DNA from: Piscirickettsiaceae bacterium
Lineage (GTDB): Bacteria; Pseudomonadota; Gammaproteobacteria; Thiomicrospirales; Thiomicrospiraceae
NCBI GenBank assembly: GCA_021767305.1
Contig: JAASTL010000101.1
Coordinates: forward strand, 1-5,357
Reading direction: 5' to 3'
DNA: 5,357 bases
Below, one piece after another: positions 1 through 5,357 of this stretch (its first letter is position 1; every line of letters starts with the position of its first letter). A program made the translations under genes and the position numbers. The notes beneath the pieces were generated by a model, which saw only the letters and a program-made list of their open reading frames with translations, was not told the DNA's origin and made no database searches.

Positions 1-543
1 ACTCGGATAAGTGTTCCATAACCCCGCTATTACTCGAGCTAAACTTTGATACTGCGATGCGGTGTAAGGAATATGATCCGCCCCTTCCAGTTCAATCCCA
101 ATAGAAAAATCATTACAACGATCTTTACCTTTAAATTCTGAAACCCCTGCATGCCATGCACGTTTATGAAATGGCACAAACTGAATTACCGAGCCATCAC
201 GGCGAATAAATACATGCGCTGAGACTCGCAGATGTTGAATGGTTTCGTAGTAAGGGTCTTCAGCAGGATTAAGTTGATTAGTAAAGAGTTCAATCACTCC
301 TGAACCTCCAAACTGATTTGGAGGCAAACTGATCCCATGTATCACAATTAATTCTATTTCTTCTGCAGCAGGACGCTCATCCTGGTTAGGACTTTCAATA
401 AAACATGCTCCGCTAATCAAGCCATTTACAGCATCAATTTCAAAGCTTGGCCATTTTGCTTTTTGCAATTGATTTTCAGACTTGTCCTGTTTTCGATTTA
501 AATTGAATTCGGCGTTTTCAGTCACTTTAGGATTATTCAACAT
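1..543 (-). CDS. ampD: AmpD, 1,6-anhydro-N-acetylmuramyl-L-alanine amidase (partial, C-terminus off the left edge)
   Basis: Cytoplasmic zinc amidase that removes the peptide from 1,6-anhydroMurNAc during cell-wall recycling; in many bacteria its loss derepresses ampC beta-lactamase. I translated the minus strand from the ATG at 543: 181 codons are open to the window edge. Family blocks in order are IVIHGISLPPNQFGG (residues 66-80), HLRVSAHVFIRRDG (104-117), FHKRAWHAG (125-133) and RCNDFSIGIELEG (142-154). By alignment from memory with the Citrobacter enzyme, His69 equals zinc ligand His34 and Glu151 equals catalytic Glu116. The other ligands (His154 and Asp164 there) and catalytic Lys162 lie in the missing C-terminal part, perhaps 45-50 residues, so activity cannot be judged. 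Similarity to enterobacterial AmpD starts near Trp31, so the first 30 or so residues are an extra polar N-terminus; no better-supported internal start is visible. It is divergent from nadC, as in E. coli; ampE, its usual partner, would be off the window. Confidence 0.95.
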   Translation of the reverse strand, partial: MLNNPKVTENAEFNLNRKQDKSENQLQKAKWPSFEIDAVNGLISGACFIESPNQDERPAAEEIELIVIHGISLPPNQFGGSGVIELFTNQLNPAEDPYYETIQHLRVSAHVFIRRDGSVIQFVPFHKRAWHAGVSEFKGKDRCNDFSIGIELEGADHIPYTASQYQSLARVIAGLWNTYPS

Positions 544-763
544 GTTTCTCGATAAGGTGTAAAACCGACAAAAGAGGTTTTAGGTTTTGCTGCTGGGTTT
601 GAATTTGGGTTTCGTTTATAATACAGCGCATTTTTTAGAATTGCTGAGAATAAACCCGTTGTAAGACTATAAATCTCAAGGCAGTAAATCTTTTATCTAA
701 AACTGTAATCTAAACTTTCAGTGTGACGTTCATTGCGTCTAAACAATAATAAAGTGTAATTTC
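544..763. other. Divergent ampD-nadC control region
   Basis: This 220-base gap separates the two divergent starts. It holds a TATAAT box at 617-622 on the plus strand; the same bases read on the minus strand give TATTAT (618-623), so the two promoters may share an AT-rich core. If the plus-strand box is used, the nadC transcript has a leader of roughly 130 bases. That leader is AT-rich and carries three copies of TCTAAA (696-701, 709-714, 738-743) and two of TAAATCT (670-676, 685-691). I see no strong hairpin followed by a T-run and no riboswitch that I recognise. No protein-coding frame of useful length was seen. Confidence 0.6.
617..622 (+). promoter_or_regulatory. Candidate sigma-70 -10 box for nadC
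   Basis: A perfect TATAAT lies on the strand that reads toward nadC. The -35 position is poor: the hexamer 17 bases upstream (594-599) is TGGGTT, matching TTGACA at only two positions, and there is no TG extension at 613-614. The call therefore rests on the -10 box, the divergent layout and the lack of any better candidate. Start-site mapping would settle it. Confidence 0.4.
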
Positions 764-1609
764 ATGAATGACATTAACTATTTTGAAGACATCGAAACAA
801 CCGTAGCAACCGCTCTAAAAGAGGATATTAAAGGCGGAGATTTAACTGCTGATTTAATCCCCGATGAAGTTAATGCCATTGCCAATATTGTCTGCCGTGA
901 AAACGCTATTATTTGTGGTCGTCCCTGGTTTGACGAAGTATTTCGCCAGGTTGATGAAAAAGCGGAGATTATCTGGCATTGCGAAGAAGGTGATAGTGTT
1001 ACAGCTGACCAGCATATTTGTGAAATTCGCGGTAAAGCCAAGTCTATTCTTACGGCGGAAAGAACCGCATTGAACTTTTTACAAACTTTAGCAGGTACGG
1101 CAACCACGACAGCAACCTATGTAGAACAGCTCCAAGGTACGCAAACCAAATTGCTAGATACCCGTAAAACCCTACCTTGCCTACGTTTAGCACAAAAATA
1201 TGCGGTCGCTTGTGGTGGCGGGCAAAACCACCGCATTGGACTTTATGATGCCATTTTAATTAAAGAAAACCATATTATTGCCGCAGGCGGCATAGCCGAA
1301 GCGGTCGGTATTGCCAAGTTCAAACACCCTGGTAAAACGGTGGAAGTCGAAACCGAAAACCTTGATGAAGTGAAGCAAGCCTTGGACGGCGGTGCAGACA
1401 TCATTATGCTGGATAACTTCACCATTGAGATGATGCATGAAGCGGTTGAACTGGTTGAACATAAAGCCAAACTAGAAGTTTCTGGTAATGTCGAGATTCA
1501 ACATCTTAAAGCGCTGGCCTTAACCCATGTCGACTTTATTTCTACTGGCGCCATTACCAAACACCTAAAAGCGGTGGATCTTTCCATGCGTTTTAAGATG
1601 ACACGCTAA
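764..1609 (+). CDS. nadC: NadC, nicotinate-nucleotide pyrophosphorylase (carboxylating), quinolinate phosphoribosyltransferase
   Basis: Converts quinolinate and PRPP to nicotinate mononucleotide, CO2 and pyrophosphate (EC 2.4.2.19), the last step of the de novo route before the common NAD pathway; cytoplasmic, dimeric or hexameric in the family. It has 281 residues, near the usual 270-300. The N-terminal open-faced sandwich domain spans about 1-115, with ERTALNFLQTLAG at 99-111. The barrel domain follows: LLDTRKT (130-136), KYAVACGGGQNHRIGL (145-160), IKENHI (166-171), VEVETENLDE (193-202), ADIIMLDNF (211-219) and LEVSGNV (237-243). PRPP/quinolinate-binding residues of the family (Arg100, Arg134, Lys135, His156, Arg157, Lys167, Glu196, Asp217) are all present. 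One oddity is Cys139 in TRKTLPCLR, where E. coli has Gly. The ATG at 764 is the first start after the in-frame stop at 740-742; the Shine-Dalgarno AAAGTG (751-756) is weak. No nadA or nadB is in the window. Divergent from ampD, as in E. coli. Confidence 0.97.
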   Translation: MNDINYFEDIETTVATALKEDIKGGDLTADLIPDEVNAIANIVCRENAIICGRPWFDEVFRQVDEKAEIIWHCEEGDSVTADQHICEIRGKAKSILTAERTALNFLQTLAGTATTTATYVEQLQGTQTKLLDTRKTLPCLRLAQKYAVACGGGQNHRIGLYDAILIKENHIIAAGGIAEAVGIAKFKHPGKTVEVETENLDEVKQALDGGADIIMLDNFTIEMMHEAVELVEHKAKLEVSGNVEIQHLKALALTHVDFISTGAITKHLKAVDLSMRFKMTR

Positions 1610-1682
1610 ATAAAACGCAAAAATAAGCTTAATTTAACATCAGCTTAAAGTAGTAATATCACCACTATAGGCCGCAAATAAG

Positions 1683-1882
1683 CTAGACTATTTTTATGAG
1701 AGCTTTGCACGAGTGAATTCACGGCTAAAAAATGGATAAAATTCACCTGAATTGCGTTGAAAAACTGGCTAATAGCTAGCTATTAGCTGCATTTTTCGCC
1801 TTATTCAGTCAAATTTTCTCTCATTTTTAGCTCGCGCCCCACTCGTGCAAATCTCTCTTTATGTTTCAACTTATTAGTCTAG
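1683..1882. repeat. Large imperfect inverted repeat, possible MITE-like element or long hairpin
   Basis: The core is 1698-1857. Each base i from 1698 to 1777 faces base 3555-i with no gap. Counted by hand, 54 of 80 positions are Watson-Crick pairs and 8 more are G-U. Blocks that pair: GAGAGcTTTGCACGAGTG (1698-1715) with 1840-1857, one mismatch; GCTAAAAA (1724-1731) with 1824-1831; AAAATT (1738-1743) with 1812-1817; CTGAAT (1747-1752) with 1803-1808; AAAA (1760-1763) with 1792-1795; and the perfect 20-bp centre at 1768-1787. Outer 8-bp ends CTAGACTA (1683-1690) and TAGTCTAG (1875-1882) also match but are 10 bases out of register. No transposase frame is inside and no clear target-site duplication was found. 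Whether it is a dispersed repeat cannot be told from one copy. Confidence 0.85.
1768..1787. repeat. Perfect 20-bp palindrome at the centre of the inverted repeat
   Basis: GCTAATAGCTAGCTATTAGC is identical to its own reverse complement, with the axis between 1777 and 1778. It forms the tip of the large inverted repeat. With no unpaired loop, about four central bases would have to open in a hairpin, so it could equally be read as a dimer-binding site. Confidence 0.9.
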
Positions 1883-1899
1883 TTTCCACCCTGTCCTTA

Positions 1900-1915
1900 C
1901 ATGCAATGCTGCATG
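1900..1915. promoter_or_regulatory. Short dyad CATGCA-N4-TGCATG, possible operator
   Basis: Two 6-bp arms (1900-1905 and 1910-1915) flank ATGC, about 105 bases before the antiporter start and just outside the large inverted repeat. It has the size and symmetry of a repressor or activator half-site pair, but no regulator can be named and a 6-bp dyad is not rare by chance. Confidence 0.25.
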
Positions 1916-1950
1916 AAACAGTCAAAGTAAATGCAAATCCGTGCTGAAAA

Positions 1951-1977
1951 TTGCCAGCGCATTTTATAAACTATCTT
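1951..1977 (+). promoter_or_regulatory. Weak promoter-like hexamers upstream of the antiporter gene
   Basis: TTGCCA (1951-1956) matches the -35 consensus at five of six positions, and TATCTT (1972-1977) matches the -10 at four of six. The spacing is 15 bases, shorter than the preferred 17. A second AT-rich stretch, TATAAA at 1965-1970, lacks a good -35. This is the best pair I could find before the GTG start and is tentative. Confidence 0.2.
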
Positions 1978-2008
1978 GAACCCAGTATTTTAAGAAATTT
2001 ACCTATTT

Positions 2009-2014
2009 AGAGAG
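2009..2014 (+). promoter_or_regulatory. Ribosome binding site supporting the GTG start at 2022
   Basis: AGAGAG lies 7 bases before the GTG at 2022-2024. It supports this GTG as the true start; the resulting N-terminus (MNDHLLIHLV) runs directly into the first membrane helix, as expected for the family. Confidence 0.55.
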
Positions 2015-2021
2015 TCCATTC

Positions 2022-4028
2022 GTGAACGACCATCTGTTGATTCATCTCGTTATACTTTTATCGCTCGCTGTTTTTATTGTCGCGATTTCAAGACGTCTAC
2101 ATTTCCCACCTATTCTCGGTTATATCATTGTGGGTATTATTGTTGGCCCAAATGGTTACGGCTGGATTGAAAAAGAAGAAAACATCACCTTAATGGCAGA
2201 ATTTGGGATTGTATTCCTGCTCTTTGCCATTGGTCTCGAATTTTCCTTTACGCAGATGATGTCGATGCGCAAACAGGTGTTTGGGCTTGGAACCGCACAG
2301 GTCTTTACCACTGCCATAATGGTCTATATCATCGCTAAAATTGCTGGACTTGACGACAACACTAGTGTGGTGATTGCTGGTGCTTTTGCCCTCTCTTCCA
2401 CCGCCATTGTTATTAAACAGCTCACCGAACAATCTGAGATTCAATCTCGACATGGCCGTTCTGCAGTTGGCGTATTAATTTTCCAAGATATTATGGCAAT
2501 CCCATTGCTTATCTTGATTCCTACCTTAGCCATGAACGAATCGGAAGCGGCGCTGACTTGGTCACTAACCTACGCCTTCTTAAAAGGGGTTTTGGTGGTG
2601 GTCATTATGCACCTTATCGGTAAATACTTACTGCGTCCTCTCTTCCATGAAGTCGCCTCAGCTAAGTCGCAGGAGCTGTTCACCCTCACTGTATTAACGG
2701 TTGCCATCAGTTCTGCCGCCTTTACTGAAGAGATGGGATTGTCTATGACGTTAGGAGCTTTCCTAGCCGGGATGATGTTGAGTGAAACCGAGTATCGTCA
2801 CCAAATCGAATCGGATATTCGTCCTTTCCAAGACATTCTTTTAGGGCTGTTCTTTGTTACTGTAGGAATGATTATCTCTATGGAAATGCTGTTTGATTAT
2901 TTCGGCATAATCATTCTACTGACTGCCGCCATTATTCTGCTTAAGGGTGGCGTCATCTACATCATCTCAAGAATCTTTAATAAAAATGGTGGCGTTTCCC
3001 TGCGTATTGCATTGTCTTTAGCGCAGGTTGGTGAATTCGGTTTGGTACTGATGACACTCGCTTTTACCTTCAATCTACTACCTGAAAAAATTGGTAATAT
3101 CCTTCTTACCTCGGCAGTGTTGAGTATGGCAATTGCACCTTTCTTAGTGAAGTTTAATGGTCGTATTACCAAATTCATTCACAAAGGCTCTTATGAAAAA
3201 GGTCACCATGAGATTGAAAACACCATATCTGAAGATACTAAACACTTTAAAGACCATGTAATCCTATGTGGATTTGGACGTGTCGGTCAGACCGTAAGCC
3301 GCTTTTTACATAACTCTAATAAACGATTTATTGCGTTGGACATGGATATTAAACGTGTGCACGAAGCCCGTGCCGCAGGTGAAAGTGTTTATTATGGAGA
3401 TGCCGCTAAAGAAACTATTTTGGATGCAGCGTCTTTAGATAAAGCGCAATGTGTCATGATTACTTTTAGTGATTTCCACTCTGCCATCAAAATTCTGCAC
3501 ACAATTCGTCATTTAAATAAAAAGATTCCAATCTTAGTCAGAACGATAGATGATTCTCATGTAAATGAGTTTATTGAAGCGGGAGCCACTGAAGTTATTC
3601 CGGACATTTTTGAATCCAGTATTATGTTGGCCTCACACCTAATGTTAATGATTGGCGAGCCACCGCATAAGGTTCTTAAAGAAACACGTCAAATCCGTAA
3701 AAACCGCTATCAAACTTTAGCTAACTTCTATCCGGGTGAAGATGATAATCCTTTAGAACAGCACCAAGTGATGAAAGGAATCATACACAGTATCTTGCTT
3801 GAAGAAGGCAGTTACGCAGTCGCTAAAACACTTAAAGAACTGGATTTATCGCAGTTTGATGTCAAAGTCGAAGCGATTAAGCGTGGTCATGTTCGAGGTG
3901 AAAATCCGGCTGGAGAAACGCAGATGCGTGTGCATGACCACTTAGTCGTGAGTGGGCTGGCAGAAGACATTGAGAAGGTGGAAGTATTTGTTAAAACCGG
4001 TAAAGTAAAAGGGCCTAAAACTGCGTAA
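2022..4028 (+). CDS. CPA2-family monovalent cation:proton antiporter, KefB/KefC-like, with TrkA-N and TrkA-C domains
   Basis: Inner-membrane exchanger of K+ or Na+ for H+ with a cytoplasmic ligand-sensing module; 668 residues. Residues 1 to about 380 form the Na+/H+ exchanger fold with many hydrophobic helices. Family motifs are FLLFAIGLEFSF (65-76), SSTAIVIKQL (125-134), LIFQDIMAIP (152-161, with the Gln155-Asp156 pair), GAFLAGMMLSETEYRH (245-260), LLGLFFVTVGM (273-283) and LAQVGEFGLVL (333-343). The segment HQIESDIRPFQ (260-270) resembles the acidic regulatory loop of E. coli KefC. After a polar linker (about 385-410), an RCK_N/TrkA-N Rossmann domain begins at DHVILCGFGRVG (411-422), with Asp440 at the end of strand two in ALDMD. 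A TrkA-C/RCK_C domain covers about 585-660; from memory KefC lacks a clear one, so this is a KefB-like relative rather than certain KefB or KefC. No kefF/kefG ancillary gene is adjacent. Transported ion and gating ligand are not shown by sequence. Starts with GTG and converges on pgeF. Confidence 0.93.
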   Translation: MNDHLLIHLVILLSLAVFIVAISRRLHFPPILGYIIVGIIVGPNGYGWIEKEENITLMAEFGIVFLLFAIGLEFSFTQMMSMRKQVFGLGTAQVFTTAIMVYIIAKIAGLDDNTSVVIAGAFALSSTAIVIKQLTEQSEIQSRHGRSAVGVLIFQDIMAIPLLILIPTLAMNESEAALTWSLTYAFLKGVLVVVIMHLIGKYLLRPLFHEVASAKSQELFTLTVLTVAISSAAFTEEMGLSMTLGAFLAGMMLSETEYRHQIESDIRPFQDILLGLFFVTVGMIISMEMLFDYFGIIILLTAAIILLKGGVIYIISRIFNKNGGVSLRIALSLAQVGEFGLVLMTLAFTFNLLPEKIGNILLTSAVLSMAIAPFLVKFNGRITKFIHKGSYEKGHHEIENTISEDTKHFKDHVILCGFGRVGQTVSRFLHNSNKRFIALDMDIKRVHEARAAGESVYYGDAAKETILDAASLDKAQCVMITFSDFHSAIKILHTIRHLNKKIPILVRTIDDSHVNEFIEAGATEVIPDIFESSIMLASHLMLMIGEPPHKVLKETRQIRKNRYQTLANFYPGEDDNPLEQHQVMKGIIHSILLEEGSYAVAKTLKELDLSQFDVKVEAIKRGHVRGENPAGETQMRVHDHLVVSGLAEDIEKVEVFVKTGKVKGPKTA

Positions 4029-4152
4029 TTTGCTAGCCTTCATTGAAGTTTATTGCAAATAGTCGACTCTGAATAAAGTTAAGTATTAATAATCTCAGTT
4101 ATTCAACTCAACTACTTATTAATTACCCATAGTTTAATCATTGATTACTTAT
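4029..4152. other. Convergent intergenic gap between antiporter gene and pgeF
   Basis: This is 124 AT-rich bases between two converging stops. Small dyads are present: CTTCA/TGAAG (4038-4048) followed by TTTATT, TAATCA/TGATTA (4135-4147), and an AT-only stem of about 10 bp with one bulge (4083-4092 with 4116-4126). None is a GC-rich hairpin with a T-run, so no intrinsic terminator can be called with confidence. Termination here may be weak or Rho-dependent. Confidence 0.5.
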
Positions 4153-4950
4153 TCACTTATCGGATTCAATCCAAATCAGTGATGCCATGCGGCCGGTTTG
4201 ACCATCTCTGCGGTAAGAAAAAAAGTCCTGTTCCTGACCATAAGAACAGAGCCCACTCTTAATTACAGAATCTATTCCTAACTGCTGCATTTGGGTAGCT
4301 GCAATGCTAGCTAAATCAGCATAATACTTATCTTTTTGTTCCTTATTGGCGACAAAATATTCCGCAAATGTCGCATCTAAATCAACAAACGCCTGCCAAA
4401 CATCCTGCCCGACTTCAAAATGTGCTTGCGATATTGATGGACCAATCCATGCCGTGAGGTTTTGCGGTTGAGTTGGTAAGGCTTTAATTGTCTTGGTGAC
4501 TATTTGATTAGCCAAACCTTTCCAACCAGCATGAATCGCAGCCACCACAGAACCATCTTTAGCTGCTAGCAAAATAGGTAGGCAGTCAGCCGTCATCACC
4601 ACAGCCACCTGACCCGCTTGCTGAGTCCAACTTGCATCGGCAATGGGAGGTACAGTGGATGAGGGTTTGGATGAACTGCTAAACTGCCCTAAATCAATGG
4701 CAATATCGGTGTGCTCTTGCTGCAGCCAAAAGGGAGCAGCGGGCAAGTTTAAACGCTTTAATAAGTCGGCTCTATTATGCTTAACATCATTAAGCTGGTC
4801 GCCCACATGAGTTGCTAAGTTAAAACTAGCATAAGGCGCTTTAGAAACCCCGCCCTGCCTCACTGTAAAAGCAGCGCGTATATTCGGAGGTAGCTGCCAA
4901 TCTGTTATGGGTACAACACCAGACTCTGCTTTATTCTGGGATATCGTCAT
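4153..4950 (-). CDS. pgeF: PgeF/YfiH family protein (peptidoglycan editing factor; DUF152, laccase-domain/purine nucleoside phosphorylase family)
   Basis: A cytoplasmic family also called polyphenol oxidase, YlmD or LACC1-like. E. coli PgeF (YfiH) is linked to keeping L-Ser out of the first stem-peptide position, and other members act on purine nucleosides. It has 265 residues, slightly longer than E. coli's 243. Motifs: GGVSKAPYASFNL (33-45), WLQQEHTD (75-82), MTADCLPILL (119-128), AAIHAGWKGL (137-146), AWIGPSISQAHFEVG (167-181), and FFSYRRDGQTGRMASLIWI (243-261). His80, Cys123 and His140 form the expected metal/catalytic triad (His71, Cys107 and His124 in E. coli). Extra length sits mainly at 91-104, a Ser/Pro-rich insertion. 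The ATG at 4950 lies inside the end of rluD, giving a 20-base overlap; the nearby Shine-Dalgarno is weak, so translational coupling is likely. The gene follows rluD as in enterobacteria, which supports the assignment. The stop is TGA at 4153-4155. Confidence 0.95.
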   Translation of the reverse strand: MTISQNKAESGVVPITDWQLPPNIRAAFTVRQGGVSKAPYASFNLATHVGDQLNDVKHNRADLLKRLNLPAAPFWLQQEHTDIAIDLGQFSSSSKPSSTVPPIADASWTQQAGQVAVVMTADCLPILLAAKDGSVVAAIHAGWKGLANQIVTKTIKALPTQPQNLTAWIGPSISQAHFEVGQDVWQAFVDLDATFAEYFVANKEQKDKYYADLASIAATQMQQLGIDSVIKSGLCSYGQEQDFFSYRRDGQTGRMASLIWIESDK

Positions 4951-5357
4951 CTGTTACCCACTCAACTTCTACGCCATAGTCATCGTATTCATAGTCGTCA
5001 TAGCCTAAATCATCTGTTTGCATCAACTCTATGTCTTCGCGAAGAATATCAATCAGCTCGAGCATGTCTTCAGGCATATTTGCCTTCCATTTCATAATCT
5101 TACCGCTAACTGGATGAGTCAAACTCAAGGCACCGGCATGCAATGCTTGACGATGAAAGCCTCGTAGATAGCTAACAAATTCTTCATGCATCCTTTTAGG
5201 AATACGGAAACGCGATCCATAAACGGGATCCCCAACCAAGGGATAGCCTAAATGTGCCATATGCACTCGTATTTGGTGGGTTCGCCCCGTTTCTAGTTTG
5301 ACTCTAATTCGCGAGTGGGCACGAAAATGTTCAAGTACTCGATAATGAGAAACCGCT
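4931..5357 (-). CDS. rluD: RluD, 23S rRNA pseudouridine(1911/1915/1917) synthase (partial, N-terminus off the right edge)
   Basis: Isomerises three uridines in helix 69 of 23S rRNA, at the subunit interface. Reading the minus strand from 5356 gives 141 in-frame residues to the TAA at 4931-4933. The frame is open to the edge, so a GTG at 5266 is an internal Val codon and not the start. Recognised blocks by window residue are AVSHYRVLEHF (1-11), ETGRTHQIRVHMAHLG (22-37), PLVGDPVYG (39-47) and FHRQALHAGALSL (67-79), which closely match E. coli RluD. The catalytic Asp and any N-terminal S4 domain lie off the window. The C-terminus is unusual: the last 27 residues have 13 acidic residues, four Tyr and no Lys or Arg, and seem longer than the E. 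coli tail. The gene overlaps pgeF downstream by 20 bases and should share its transcript. Confidence 0.94.
   Translation of the reverse strand, partial: AVSHYRVLEHFRAHSRIRVKLETGRTHQIRVHMAHLGYPLVGDPVYGSRFRIPKRMHEEFVSYLRGFHRQALHAGALSLTHPVSGKIMKWKANMPEDMLELIDILREDIELMQTDDLGYDDYEYDDYGVEVEWVTDDDIPE

Larger units (their letters stand above)
1610..2021. other. 412-base intergenic region between nadC and the antiporter gene
   Basis: No credible protein-coding gene is seen here. The first 70 bases are AT-rich; a 6-bp dyad TAAGCT/AGCTTA (1624-1629, 1642-1647) has no T-run and is a poor terminator. About 1683-1882 is a large imperfect inverted repeat, listed separately. The remaining 140 bases before the antiporter start contain a short dyad (1900-1915), weak promoter-like hexamers and the ribosome binding site. 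The gap is long for two genes on the same strand, and the antiporter is probably transcribed on its own. Confidence 0.7.

Noticed and set aside
778..1107. Minus-strand open frame of 109 codons inside nadC
   Set aside because: It is antisense to a clearly conserved nadC frame, has no recognisable motif and no ribosome binding site; it is a shadow of the real gene. The same holds for smaller frames at 864-1073 (plus), 1243-1470 (minus) and 1256-1462 (minus).
1624..1647. Dyad TAAGCT/AGCTTA just after nadC as an intrinsic terminator
   Set aside because: The stem is only 6 bp and AT-rich, the loop is 12 bases, and no T-run follows.
1696..1716. Tiny ORF (MRALHE, then stop) in the left arm of the inverted repeat
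   Set aside because: It has six codons, no ribosome binding site, and lies in a repeat arm; there is no support for translation.
1698..1857. The large inverted repeat as an ordinary Rho-independent terminator
   Set aside because: It is far too long, is interrupted by mismatches, and lacks a T-run after the right arm; it may still hinder transcription but is not a standard terminator.
1683..1882. A CRISPR array or transposase-bearing insertion sequence
   Set aside because: There are no regularly spaced direct repeats and no transposase frame on either strand; only the inverted arms are present.
2190..2453. Minus-strand open frame of 87 codons inside the antiporter gene
   Set aside because: It lies antisense to conserved membrane helices and resembles no known protein; the 2957-3178 minus-strand frame is rejected for the same reason.
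4038..4054. CTTCA/TGAAG hairpin followed by TTTATT as the antiporter terminator
   Set aside because: A 4-5 bp stem with a tiny loop and a broken T-run is too weak to call; noted in the intergenic entry only.
5264..5266. GTG at 5266 as the start of a small 111-residue protein
   Set aside because: The frame continues upstream to the window edge with strong RluD similarity, including RTHQIRVH across this codon, so the GTG is an internal Val.

Overview
The window reads as housekeeping chromosome from a gammaproteobacterium with moderately AT-rich DNA. The reasons are the divergent ampD/nadC pair, as in enterobacteria, the rluD-pgeF (yfiH) gene pair, and the close match of all four enzymes to gammaproteobacterial family members recalled from memory. 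The codon use and the style of the intergenic repeat make a marine or sulfur-oxidising lineage possible (Thiomicrospira/Hydrogenovibrio-like), but that is only an impression and no lineage marker is present.

Layout from left to right: (1) 1-543, minus strand, the N-terminal 181 codons of ampD, cut by the left edge. (2) 544-763, a divergent control region with a consensus TATAAT box and a long AT-rich nadC leader. (3) 764-1609, plus strand, complete nadC. (4) 1610-2021, a 412-base gap dominated by a large imperfect inverted repeat centred between 1777 and 1778. (5) 2022-4028, plus strand, a complete CPA2-type cation:proton antiporter with a C-terminal RCK (TrkA-N plus TrkA-C) module, starting with GTG. 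(6) 4029-4152, a short AT-rich gap between convergent genes. (7) 4153-4950, minus strand, complete pgeF/yfiH. (8) 4931-5357, minus strand, the C-terminal 141 residues of rluD, cut by the right edge and overlapping pgeF by 20 bases.

The genes do not form one pathway. NadC makes nicotinate mononucleotide for NAD synthesis. AmpD recycles anhydromuropeptides. The antiporter exchanges K+ or Na+ for protons under control of a nucleotide-binding RCK domain. RluD modifies helix 69 of 23S rRNA, and PgeF belongs to the multicopper-oxidase-like/purine-nucleoside family linked to peptidoglycan quality control. rluD and pgeF are translationally overlapped and almost certainly co-transcribed.

I see no new multi-gene system, phage, transposase gene or CRISPR array. 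The strongest unexplained signal is the 1698-1857 inverted repeat: 160 bases folding in a single gap-free register, with 54 of 80 positions Watson-Crick paired and 8 more G-U. It could be a non-autonomous mobile repeat (MITE-like) or a long hairpin acting between nadC and the antiporter gene.
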